Assembly (NCBI GenBank): GCA_040954595.2
Contig: CM082589.2
Span: forward strand, 372,001 to 436,000
Length of the DNA stretch: 64,000 bases
DNA from: Balanoglossus misakiensis
Taxonomy: Eukaryota > Hemichordata
Direction of reading: 5' to 3'
This document shows, piece after piece, positions 13,801 to 26,000 of the stretch (position 1 is the stretch's first letter; each line of letters starts with the position of its first letter). The notes beneath the pieces are model-generated. The model was not told the origin of the DNA. It did not search any database and saw only the letters and a program-made list of their open reading frames with translations. A program made the position numbers and the translations under genes.

Positions 13801-16800
13801 ATAACCCATGATTTTTTCAAAAAATGACCAAATTTCGAAAGTTCGCAAAGTCGAAAAATCCTCGATTTTTGACGATTTTCCTGAGCTATAACCCATGATT
13901 TTTTCAAAAAATGACCAAATTTCGAAAGTTCGCAAAGTCGAAAAATCCTCGATTTTTGACGATTTTCCTGAGCTATAACCCATGATTTTTTCAAAAAATG
14001 ACCAAATTTCGAAAGTTCGCAAAGTCGAAAAATCCTCGATTTTTGACGATTTTCCTGAGCTATAACCCATGATTTTTTCAAAAAATGACCAAATTTCGAA
14101 AGTTCGCAAAGTCGAAAAATCCTCGATTTTTGACGATTTTCCTGAGCTATAACCCATGATTTTTTCAAAAAATGACCAAATTTCGAAAGTTCGCAAAGTC
14201 GAAAAATCCTCGATTTTTGACGATTTTCCTGAGCTATAACCCATGATTTTTTCAAAAAATGACCAAATTTCGAAAGTTCGCAAAGTCGAAAAATCCTCGA
14301 TTTTTGACGATTTTCCTGTGCTATAACCCATGATTTTTTCAAAAAATGACCAAATTTCGAAAGTTCGCAAAGTCGAAAAATCCTCGATTTTTGACGATTT
14401 TCCTGAGCTATAACCCATGATTTTTTCAAAAAATGACCAAATTTCGAAAGTTCGCAAAGTCGAAAAATCCTCGATTTTTGACGATTTTCCTGAGCTATAA
14501 CCCATGATTTTTTCAAAAAATGACCAAATTTCGAAAGTTTGCAAAGTCGAAAAATCCTCGATTTTTGACGATTTTCCTGAGCTATAACCCATGATTTTTT
14601 CAAAAAATGACCAAATTTCGAAAGTTCGCAAAGTCGAAAAATCCTCGATTTTTGACGATTTTCCTGAGCTATAACCCATGATTTTTTCAAAAAATGACCA
14701 AATTTCGAAAGTTCGCAAAGTCGAAAAATCCTCGATTTTTGACGATTTTCCTGAGCTATAACCCATGATTTTTTCAAAAAATGACCAAATTTCGAAAGTT
14801 CGCAAAGTCGAAAAATCCTCGATTTTTGACGATTTTCCTGAGCTATAACCCATGATTTTTTCAAAAAATGACCAAATTTCGAAAGTTCGCAAAGTCGAAA
14901 AATCCTCGATTTTTGACGATTTTCCAGAGCTATAACCCATGATTTTTTCAAAAAATGACCAAATTTCGAAAGTTCGCAAAGTCGAAAAATCCTCGATTTT
15001 TGACGATTTTCCTGAGCTATAACCCATGATTTTTTCAAAAAATGACCAAATTTCGAAAGTTCGCAAAGTCGAAAAATCCTCGATTTTTGACGATTTTCCT
15101 GAGCTATAACCCATGATTTTTTCAAAAAATGACCAAATTTCGAAAGTTCGCAAAGTCGAAAAATCCTCGATTTTTGACGATTTTCCTGAGCTATAACCCA
15201 TGATTTTTTCAAAAAATGACCAAATTTCGAAAGTTCGCAAAGTCGAAAAATCCTCGATTTTTGACGATTTTCCTGAGCTATAACCCATGATTTTTTCAAA
15301 AAATGACCAAATTTCGAAAGTTCGCAAAGTCGAAAAATCCTCGATTTTTGACGATTTTCCTGAGCTATAACCCATGATTTTTTCAAAAAATGACCAAATT
15401 TCGAAAGTTCGCAAAGTCGAAAAATCCTCGATTTTTGACGATTTTCCTGAGCTATAACCCATGATTTTTTCAAAAAATGACCAAATTTCGAAAGTTCGCA
15501 AAGTCGAAAAATCCTCGATTTTTGACGATTTTCCTGAGCTATAACCCATGATTTTTTCAAAAAATGACCAAATTTCGAAAGTTCGCAAAGTCGAAAAATC
15601 CTCGATTTTTGACGATTTTCCTGAGCTATAACCCATGATTTTTTCAAAAAATGACCAAATTTCGAAAGTTCGCAAAGTCGAAAAATCCTCGATTTTTGAC
15701 GATTTTCCTGAGCTATAACCCATGATTTTTTCAAAAAATGACCAAATTTCGAAAGTTCGCAAAGTCGAAAAATCCTCGATTTTTGACGATTTTCCTGAGC
15801 TATAACCCATGATTTTTTCAAAAAATGACCAAATTTCGAAAGTTCGCAAAGTCGAAAAATCCTCGATTTTTGACGATTTTCCTGAGCTATAACCCATGAT
15901 TTTTTCAAAAAATGACCAAATTTCGAAAGTTCGCAAAGTCGAAAAATCCTCGATTTTTGACGATTTTCCTGAGCTATAACCCATGATTTTTTCAAAAAAT
16001 GACCAAATTTCGAAAGTTCGCAAAGTCGAAAAATCCTCGATTTTTGACGATTTTCCTGAGCTATAACCCATGATTTTTTCAAAAAATGACCAAATTTCGA
16101 AAGTTCGCAAAGTCGAAAAATCCTCGATTTTTGACGATTTTCCTGAGCTATAACCCATGATTTTTTCAAAAAATGACCAAATTTCGAAAGTTCGCAAAGT
16201 CGAAAAATCCTCGATTTTTGACGATTTTCCTGAGCTATAACCCATGATTTTTTCAAAAATGACCAAATTTCGAAAGTTCGCAAAGTCGAAAAATCCTCGA
16301 TTTTTGACGATTTTCCTGAGCTATAACCCATGATTTTTTCAAAAAATGACCAAATTTCGAAAGTTCGCAAAGTCGAAAAATCCTCGATTTTTGACGATTT
16401 TCCTGAGCTATAACCCCTGATTTTTTCAAAAAATGACCAAATTTCGAAAGTTCGCAAAGTCGAAAAATCCTCGATTTTTGACGATTTTCCTGAGCTATAA
16501 CCCATGATTTTTTCAAAAATGACCAAATTTCGAAAGTTCGCAAAGTCGAAAATCCTCGATTTTTGACGATTTTCCTGAGCTATAACCCATGATTTTTCAA
16601 AAATGACCAAATTTCGAAAGTTCGCAAAGTCGAAAAATCCTCGATTTTTGACGATTTTCCTGAGCTATAACCCATGATTTTTTCAAAAATGACCAAATTT
16701 CGAAATTCGCAAAGTCGAAAAATCCTCGATTTTTGACGATTTTCCTGAGCTATAACCCATGATTTTTTCAAAAAAATGACCAAATTTCGAAAGTTCGCAA

Positions 16801-19800
16801 AGTCGAAAAATCCTCGATTTTTGACGATTTTCCTGAGCTATAACCCATGATTTTTTCAAAAAATGACCAAATTTCGAAAGTTCGCAAAGTCGAAAAATCC
16901 TCGATTTTTGACGATTTTCCTGAGCTATAACCCATGATTTTTTCAAAAAATGACCAAATTTCGAAAGTTCGCGAAGTCGAAAAATCCTCGATTTTTGACG
17001 ATTTTCCTGAGCTATAACCCATGATTTTTTCAAAAAATGACCAAATTTCAAAGTTCGCGAAGTCGAAAAATCCTCGATTTTTGACGATTTTCCTGAGCTA
17101 TAACCCATGATTTTTTCAAAAATGACCAAATTTCGAAAGTTCGCGAAGTCGAAAAATCCTCGATTTTTGACGATTTTCCTGAGCTATAACCCATGATTTT
17201 TTCAAAAAATGACCAAATTTCGAAAGTTCGCGAAGTCGAAAATGCTCGATTTTTGACGATTTTCCTGAGCTATAACCCATGATTTTTTCAAAAAATGACC
17301 AAATTTCGAAAGTTCGCGAAGTCGAAAAATCCTCGATTTTTGACGATTTTCCTGAGCTATAACCCATGATTTTTTCAAAAATGACCAAATTCGAAAGTTC
17401 GCGAAGTCGAAAAATCCTCGATTTTTGACGATTTTCCTGAGCTATAACCCATGATTTTTTCAAAAAATGACCAAATTTCGAAAGTTCGCAAAGTCGAAAA
17501 ATCCTCGATTTTTGACGATTTTCCTGAACTATAACCCATGATTTTTTCAAAAAATGACCAAATTTCGAAAGTTCGCAAAGTCGAAAAATCCTCGATTTTT
17601 GACGATTTTCCTGAGCTATAACCCATGATTTTTTCAAAAAATGACCAAATTTCGAAAGTTCGCAAAGTCGAAAAATCCTCGATTTTTGACGATTTTCCTG
17701 AGCTATAACCCATGATTTTTCAAAAAATGACCAAATTTCGAAAGTTCGCAAAGTCGAAAAATCCTCGATTTTTGACGATTTTCCTGAGCTATAACCATGA
17801 TTTTCTCAAAAAATGACCAAATTTCGAAAGTTCGCGAAGTCGAAAAATCCTCGATTTTTGACGATTTTCCTGAGCTATAACCCATGATTTTCTCAAAAAA
17901 TGACCAAATTTCGAAAGTTCGCAAAGTCGAAAAATCCTCGATTTTTGACGATTTTCCTGAGCTATAACCCATGATTTTCTCAAAAAATGACCAAATTTCG
18001 AAAGTTCGCAAAGTCGAAAAATCCTCGATTTTTGACGATTTTCCTGAGCTATAACCCATGAATTTCTCAAAAATGACCAAATTTCGAAAGTTCGCGAAGT
18101 CGAAAAATCCTCGATTTTTTGACGATTTTCCTGAGCTATAACCCATGATTTTCTCAAAAAATGACCAAATTTCGAAAGTTCGCAAAGTCGAAAATCCTCG
18201 ATTTTTGACGATTTTCCTGAGCTATAACCCATGATTTTCTCAAAAAATGACCAAATTTCGAAAGTTCGCAAAGTCGAAAAATCCTCGATTTTTGACGATT
18301 TTCCTGAGCTATAACCCATGATTTTTTCCAAAAAATGACCAAATTTCGAAAGTTCGCAAAGTCGAAAAATCCTCGATTTTTGACGATTTTTCCTGAGCTA
18401 TAACCCATGATTTTTTCAAAAAAATGACCAAATTTCGAAAGTTTGCAAAGTCGAAAAATCCTCGATTTTTGACGATTTTCCTGAGCTATAACCCATGATT
18501 TTTTTCAAAAAATGACCAAATTTCGAAAGTTCGCAAAGTCGAAAATCCTCGATTTTTGACGATTTTCCTGAGCTATAACCCATGATTTTTTCAAAAAATG
18601 ACCAAATTTCGAAAGTTCGCAAAGTCGAAAATCCTCGATTTTTGACGATTTTCCTGAGCTATAACCCATGATTTTTTCAAAAAATGACCAAATTTCGAAA
18701 GTTCGCAAAGTCGAAAAATCCTCGATTTTTGACGATTTTCCTGAGCTATAACCCATGATTTTTTCAAAAAATGACCAAATTTCGAAAGTTCGCGAAGTCG
18801 AAAAATCCTCGATTTTTGACGATTTTCCTGAGCTATAACCCATGATTTTTTCAAAAAATGACCAAATTTCGAAAGTTCGCAAAGTCGAAAAATCCTCGAT
18901 TTTTTGACGATTTTCCTGAGCTATAACCCATGATTTTTTCAAAAAATGACCAAATTTCGAAAGTTCGCAAAGTCGAAAAATCCTCGATTTTTGACGATTT
19001 TCCTGAGCTATAACCCATGATTTTTTCAAAAAATGACCAAATTTCGAAAGTTCGCAAAGTCGAAAAATCCTCGATTTTTGACGATTTTCCTGAGCTATAA
19101 CCCATGATTTTTTCAAAAATGACCAAATTTCGAAAGTTCGCAAAGTCGAAAAATCCTCGATTTTTGACGATTTTCCTGAGCTATAACCCATGATTTTTTC
19201 AAAAAATGACCAAATTTCGAAAGTTCGCAAAGTCGAAAAATCCTCGATTTTTGACGATTTTTCCTGAGCTATAACCCATGATTTTTTCAAAAAATGACCA
19301 AATTTCGAAAGTTCGCGAAGTCGAAAAATCCTCGATTTTGACGATTTTCCTGAGCTATAACCCATGATTTTTTCAAAAAAATGACCAAATTTCGAAAGTT
19401 CGCGAAGTCGAAAAATCCTCGATTTTTGACGATTTTCCTGAGCTATAACCCATGATTTTTTCAAAAAATGACCAAATTTCGAAAGTTCGCGAAGTCGAAA
19501 AATCCTCGATTTTTGACGATTTTCCTGAGCTATAACCCATGATTTTTTCAAAAAATGACCAAATTTCGAAAGTTCGCAAAGTCGAAAAATCCTCGATTTT
19601 TGACGATTTTCCTGAGCTATAACCCATGATTTTTTCAAAAAATGACCAAATTTCGAAAGTTCGCAAAGTCGAAAAATCCTCGATTTTTGACGATTTTCCT
19701 GAGCTATAACCCATGATTTTTTCAAAAAATGACCAAATTTCGAAAGTTCGCGAAGTCGAAAAATCCTCGATTTTTGACGATTTTCCTGAGCTATAACCCA

Positions 19801-21322
19801 TGATTTTTTCAAAAAAATGACCAAATTTCGAAAGTTCGCAAAGTCGAAAAATCCTCGATTTTTGACGATTTTCCTGAGCTATAACCCATGATTTTTTCAA
19901 AAAATGACCAAATTTCGAAAGTTCGCAAAGGTCGAAAAATCCTCGATTTTTTGACGATTTTCCTGAGCTATAACCCATGATTTTTTCAAAAAATGACCAA
20001 ATTTCGAAAGTTCGCAAGTCGAAAAATCCTCGATTTTTGACGATTTTCCTGAGCTATAACCATGATTTTTTCAAAAAATGACCGAATTTCGAAAGTTCGC
20101 AAAGTCGAAAAATCCTCGATTTTTGACGATTTCCTGAGCTATAACCCATGATTTTTTCAAAAAATGACCAAATTTCGAAAGTTCGCGAAGTCGAAAAATC
20201 CTCGATTTTTGACGATTTTCCTGAGCTATAACCCATGATTTTTTTCAAAAAATGACCAAATTTCGAAAGTTCGCGAAGTCGAAAAATCCTCGATTTTTGA
20301 CGATTTTCCTGAGCTATAACCCATGATTTTTTCAAAAATGACCAAATTTCGAAAGTTCGCGAAGTCGAAAAATCCTCGATTTTTGACGAATTTCCTGAGC
20401 TATAACCCATGATTTTTTCAAAAAATGACCAAATTTCGAAAGTTCGCGAAGTCGAAAAATCCTCGATTTTTTGACGATTTTCCTGAGCTATAACCCATGA
20501 TTTTTTCAAAAAATGACCAAATTTCGAAAGTTCGCAAAGTCGAAAAATCCTCGATTTTGACGATTTCCTGAGCTATAACCCATGATTTTTTCAAAAAATG
20601 ACCAAATTTCGAAAGTTCGCAAAGTCGAAAAATCCTCGATTTTTGACGATTTTCCTGAGCTATAACCCATGATTTTTTCAAAAAATGACCAAATTTCGAA
20701 AGTTCGCGAAGTCGAAAAAATCCTCGATTTTTGACGATTTTCCTGAGCTATAACCCATGGTTTTTTCAAAAAATGACCAAATTTCGAAAATTCGCGAAGT
20801 CAAAAAATCGTCGATTTTTGAACATTTTCCTGAGCTATAACCCATGGTTTTTTCAAAAAATGACCAAATTTCGAAAATTCGCGAAGTCGAAAAATCGTCG
20901 ATTTTTGAACATTTTCCTGAGCTATAACCCATGGTTTTTTCAAAAAATGACCAAATTTCGAAAATTCGCAAAGTCGAAAAATCCTCGATTTTTGACGATT
21001 TTCTGAGCTATAACCCATGATTTTTTCAAAAAATGACCAAATTTCGAAAGTTCGCGAAGTCGAAAAATCCTCGATTTTTGACGATTTTCCTGAGCTATAA
21101 ACCCATGATTTTTTCAAAAAATGACCAAATTTCGAAAGTTCGCGAAGTCGAAAAATCCTCGATTTTTGACGATTTTCCTGAGCTATAACCCATGATTTTT
21201 TCAAAAAATGACCAAATTTCGAAGTTCGCGAAGTCGAAAAATCCTCGATTTTTGACGATTTTCCTGAGCTATAACCCATGATTTTTTCAATAAATGACCA
21301 AATTTCGAAAGTTCGCGAAGTC
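4866..21322. repeat. 87-bp tandem satellite array, about 190 copies
   Basis: Head-to-tail copies of an 87-bp monomer fill 16.4 kb. The consensus contains CTGAGCTATAACCCATG, then ATTTTTTCAAAAAATGACC, then TTTCGAAAGTTCG, then TCGAAAAATCCTCGATTTT. Each monomer has dyads: a 15-base one (seven bases, central C, seven bases), the self-complementary TTTCGAAA, and the imperfect TCGAAAAATC/GATTTTTGA pair. Copies from about 5100 to 16250 are almost identical. Those at 4866-5100 and from 16250 to the gap carry more substitutions and 1-bp indels. Because 87 is a multiple of three and two minus-strand frames of the monomer lack stops, the array looks like giant open frames; these are not genes. Three units at about 20756-20990 share a CATGG variant. 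The array runs into an assembly gap, so its true length is unknown. Confidence 0.97.
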
Positions 21323-21422
21323 NNNNNNNNNNNNNNNNNNNNNNNNNNNNNNNNNNNNNNNNNNNNNNNNNNNNNNNNNNNNNNNNNNNNNNNNNNNNNN
21401 NNNNNNNNNNNNNNNNNNNNNN
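21323..21422. other. Assembly gap (100 N)
   Basis: Exactly 100 N, the usual placeholder for a scaffold gap of unknown size. It cuts the satellite in mid-monomer, and unique sequence starts directly after it. The linkage of GRIN1 to the RB1CC1 side depends on this join. Confidence 0.99.
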
Positions 21423-21579
21423 ATTTACTCGTGTTTTGAGATTATTAACCAAACAATATCAAGCATATACTTCAATTTCATTCTTGAGAAATACCACACT
21501 ATCTTCAGGCTCTCACCCAAAGTCACAAAGTCATTCCCGTCTCATTCAACAAGCACCACAAAAGAAGCACTTACATAAA

Positions 21580-23071
21580 TTTTATTAAATATAATTTACA
21601 AACACCTCGAAAGCAAATTAATTTGACTGACTGGAAATAATTCAATACTTCATGAATTTATTTTCTCAAAATTCATTGACTTCACAACTTCAAGTTTTGT
21701 TGGAGTTATTTCACATTTTGTAAATACAACAGTAAATTAATCAACAACTTTCACATGCAAAATGTGCCCGTGGGTCAAAGGTCAAAAGCAAGTTTTACAC
21801 AACTCCCTGTATTAGCAAAATAATTATTCAATCGACACAATCTGTTTTATTTCAGTAAATTGTTTTTAGAGGGTAAGCTCTTTTGAATTGTAAGGAAAAG
21901 AAGAGTCATTACATCATAAAACTTGGGTGACAGATCTGATATTGTGATATGGACATGGAAGAATGGCTTCAACAACAAACAAACACATGATCAAAAGAGT
22001 TTTGGGTTTTGACAAAAATTGATATACATTACTGTTAACAACTTTGTATCTTTTCTTTCAAAATTGACACTCATATGATTTCAGAGACATGCTTATGAAA
22101 TTTTAAAACCAAATCTAGCAATGAAGAATAAAACAACGGACGAAATTAAACGTGTCAAATGTCAAGCATCAAGATATGGACTTAAAATGCAGCATTTTTA
22201 TTTGGCTACTTTCACAAGGAAATAACCAATCAGAAGGCAAATTGGTTTATAACTGCTCATCAAAGATAAGTTTAACAATGATTACATATGTGGACAATGT
22301 ACATTCTTACCAAGACACCCTTATTTTCTATGTTTCATTTATCACTGTGCAATTACTTCCTCTACACATAGTGATTACGATTTCAAATGTCTGTCAATAC
22401 TTCAAGAGAATAACAAATGATCTTCACTGTCTCTCTAAGGAAACATGTTGAAAACTTTAACATTTATTATAATTTTAGCAATTACATTTAAAGGTATTCT
22501 TGGTGACGACAACATCTACACTGTTTAGTACGGATATATTCAAACAAAGCAGTCTAAATTTGACCAACGTAAATTGGAGTTTACATCACATGACATGAAA
22601 GATGAGCAGAAGTGATGATTTATTCCTTGATAAAAGAAAGTACAATATCGAGATTAAATGACAAACATTTAGATACTGGTAATAGGATTAAATGCACAGT
22701 AAAGTCATCTAGAAACAGGAAAAAAGGAAGAACTGTCTTGTTTGAAAGTGCACTTTTAGCCCCTGTTACGGAATGCACAAACATTAAGCTTCTACAAAGA
22801 GCTTTCAACTAAAAACACCTTTGCTAACATGCATGAAGATTGCCTTACAAAATTCAAGAACTTGAACTTTGCTACAATTTGAACAATTACTGCTTGCCTT
22901 GGCCCACAATAAATTTGACTTAACTTTGGCTTGACTTCATATGAACCTTTTTGTTAATTTTTTGCATTGGAACAATGTATTCTTTGATTGCTACATGTTA
23001 TCATTTGAAGTGACTCTGACATCCAATTATCGTTTTTCCTTCTTTGATACTTCTGGTAACAGATTCTGTAT
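21580..23071 (-). other. RB1CC1: RB1CC1 3' untranslated region
   Basis: AT-rich, non-coding sequence downstream (leftward) of the RB1CC1 stop. The reverse complement has an AATAAA hexamer at about 21588-21594, giving a plausible 1.5-kb 3'UTR. Open frames here are short and without similarity. The 150 bases between the gap and this signal hold nothing I recognise. Confidence 0.5.
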
Positions 23072-26000
23072 CTATGTCTTCTTTGGCCAGGGTGCTGCCT
23101 TGACTCTGTAAAACTTGGTGCCTGGAGGAACTTTGAACCGATTCTGTGCCTGCAGTCAGAAAATCACAAGACAACTTCAGCCTCTTAGTTTAGATCAAGT
23201 TTACACTTTGAACCAAGAATTACCTTACTCATAAACAAGAGTACATGTAACTTGCATTGCTGCACCTTATTAAATAATCAATTGTTCCCTTATTGCCAAC
23301 CCTTTTACTGGATTCCTTCTCTGGATATCAATGCAGTCAGGAATGCAGCTGTAAGAATATTACCCCTGGTACTGGTAGGCCAAATATTAAGTTTCCTCAA
23401 AACAACATCAATGATACTAAAGGCCACCAGCTTTGATTGATAAAATAAGACTAGAAGATGATTTGTAAAAGGAACAATCAATAAATCTGGACAATGCATC
23501 AATACAGATGTAAATTTGACAATTAATTAATTTGAAATCACTCACCTTCTTGGCTTGACAATATTCTTTGTCTGTGATCTGACCAAGTACCCATAGTCTA
23601 AAGAAATCAATAGTGGACACAAATTAACTGTAAATATTGTAATATTGACCTCATGCAGACAACCGGTTACCTTTGATTTGTTATGGTAGACTCGAATTTT
23701 GGTCTCAGTATGAACAAGAAGTATTTTCTGGAAAAGAGGATACATGTATTTGACTCTTAAAATTCAACCCATATCCTTGGATAGGTTTTGCAAAATCAAC
23801 ATGTTTTAGCCACTTTACAAGCAACATCCACAAAATTCTACCACACAATTCTAGATACCAGCAACAAACGGCAAACTGGCAACATCGTATTTCTTTCATG
23901 CCAGCAACGCGTTATCTCTAAAACTGTAACAACATCACAATTTAATAGACAAAGAGGCGTCCCCCCATCCCAATTGCTAAGTCTCCTACCCCTTTCTGTT
24001 CACGTCTCTCTCTCAACACGCACGTACTTCAACTGCGCAATTGGGATGGGGGCGCCTCTTTGTCTACTAAATTGAGACGTTGTTACAATTTTAGAGATAA
24101 CGTGTCGGCCCCCTCAAAGAACTACGGTGTTGCTAGTTTGGCATTTGTTGCTAGTATTCTGAACATCGTAGTACAATGGTTAGGAACATCATCAAAGGAA
24201 ATAACACTGCTGCACTTACTTTCTATCTTTACCAGACTGTGGTTTCAACTCCAGACCTGCCACTGAATCCGAATGCACAAAATACAGGATTGGTCCAATG
24301 GTAAATATGATGTAATTCTCACGGTATTCATCAAAGCAAATCAACACAATGTCACCAATGGAGAAACTGCAAAAAGAAAAATTCATCATTAATTGACCAT
24401 TACTCAATCAGCACATAAAACACAACCCAACATGAACAAACATATTTTGAGCATCATAAACATGCAGTGAGTTTATTGTAGAATTTTGACACTTACATTT
24501 TGTCTTTCAAGGATGGCTTTGATTATAAAAAATTATTTTCAGTAAAATATTTAAAACTATATATGGTGTTTCACCTTGTTGACTTTTTCTTGTTTATCAC
24601 AGACAAGAAAAAATTTCCACCACATAATATTTCACACACATAGTATTGAGTATTCTTTCAAGGAAAGAAATTCAACATGGCTGCCAAAGAGAGAAATTCA
24701 ACATGGCTGCCAAGGAGAGAAATTCAACATGGCTGCCAAGCTCTCACTTTTGGATTGTTAATCGCCTTGAAAATGATACCAGCAGTTTGTTCTAGAGATG
24801 TATAGTCCACCTGGACAGTTACTGTCTTTGCTAGCGCCCAAGGTAGAAGAAATGATAATTTGTTGAAAACTTACTTTTGAATGGAGACTTTATCAGCTTT
24901 GGCAGAAACTGCCCTTGTCAGTTGTAACTGGAATAAAAACAGAAACTTCAGTTTTCAACAAAAGTTTTAATTTTGTGTTCAAAATGCATGCAACCTGTTG
25001 TCAATTGACTTGCAAGTAGTAGTCTGGTTACAACCATGACTTCTTATTGTTCTGTGCTGTATCAGTAAATTGATTCACAACACACGTAACTGTAGTGTTA
25101 CTCAGCTTGAGAGTTCAAGTTTGACAACATGACCACTTGAACACCTGGTCTTAGATTTAACCAATAATAGCCCACTTACTAATCTCTGGTTCAAGGTACT
25201 ACATTCCTCTTCTTTGGCTCTCAATGCCACTTCCAACATATGATGTCTGTCTCTGGAATCCAAACTAGTGTTGGTAATATCACTGTAATGAAACAAAACA
25301 TTCAAATATTTTGGTATATGAGTGTGTTAACATTTGAATTGTTGACATACTGTAAGTGTAATAAAATTTGTGGTCAAAAAATAAAATTGCAGCTTACCTG
25401 TGAGCTGAAGCTGACAATATTCCATCAGGTAGTTTCTCAAATGTCATAGAGGGCGGTCTTTCTCTCTGTAGTGGCACTCTGCCTTCTAACACTTCCAGTT
25501 TCTTTTCAGCTTGGTCGAGTTTCTTCTCTAAAGTTCCAATCCTTGATTTCAGAAGTGCCTCTCTTTCCTGACTCTGTGTCAATGATCTTTTGGTTTCTTC
25601 ATCCACATCAGCATTTCCAGCAAGCACTCTTGCTAAAGCATCACCACTTTCTTGTTGTTGGGATAACAGTTCTTCAACTTTCCGTTCAAGTTCAGCAATG
25701 ATTTTAGCCTTCTCAAGACCAACTTTAGCGACAGCCTCATTAAAACTAACCTGTTTCTCTGCTTGTAGACTATTCTTCATACTTGTTAGGCTATCTTGTT
25801 TATCTTTCTCGTGAGATCGAATAAACTCTTCCATTTCTGCATGGTGTCTTTGTCTCTCCATTTCAACAGCTGCAGCAATGGCTTGATCTCTTTCTTCATT
25901 GGAATCCGTTCTCATCTGATTCAAAGTCTCTTCATGTTTTCGCCTTTCCTTCTCCACTGCATCCAGAATTGCACTTTGTTTGTCCGTATGGAATGATTCT

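Noticed and set aside
5036-20017. Very long minus-strand open reading frames made of a 29-residue repeat
   Set aside because: They are the stop-free frames of the 87-bp satellite. Two frames are open at once, indels shift the frame freely, and there is no gene structure around them.
4866-21322. CRISPR array
   Set aside because: There are no unique spacers; the whole 87-bp unit repeats. The window is also eukaryotic.
21423-23620. Short genes downstream of RB1CC1
   Set aside because: The frames are in its 3'UTR or overlap its last exons in other frames; none shows family features.
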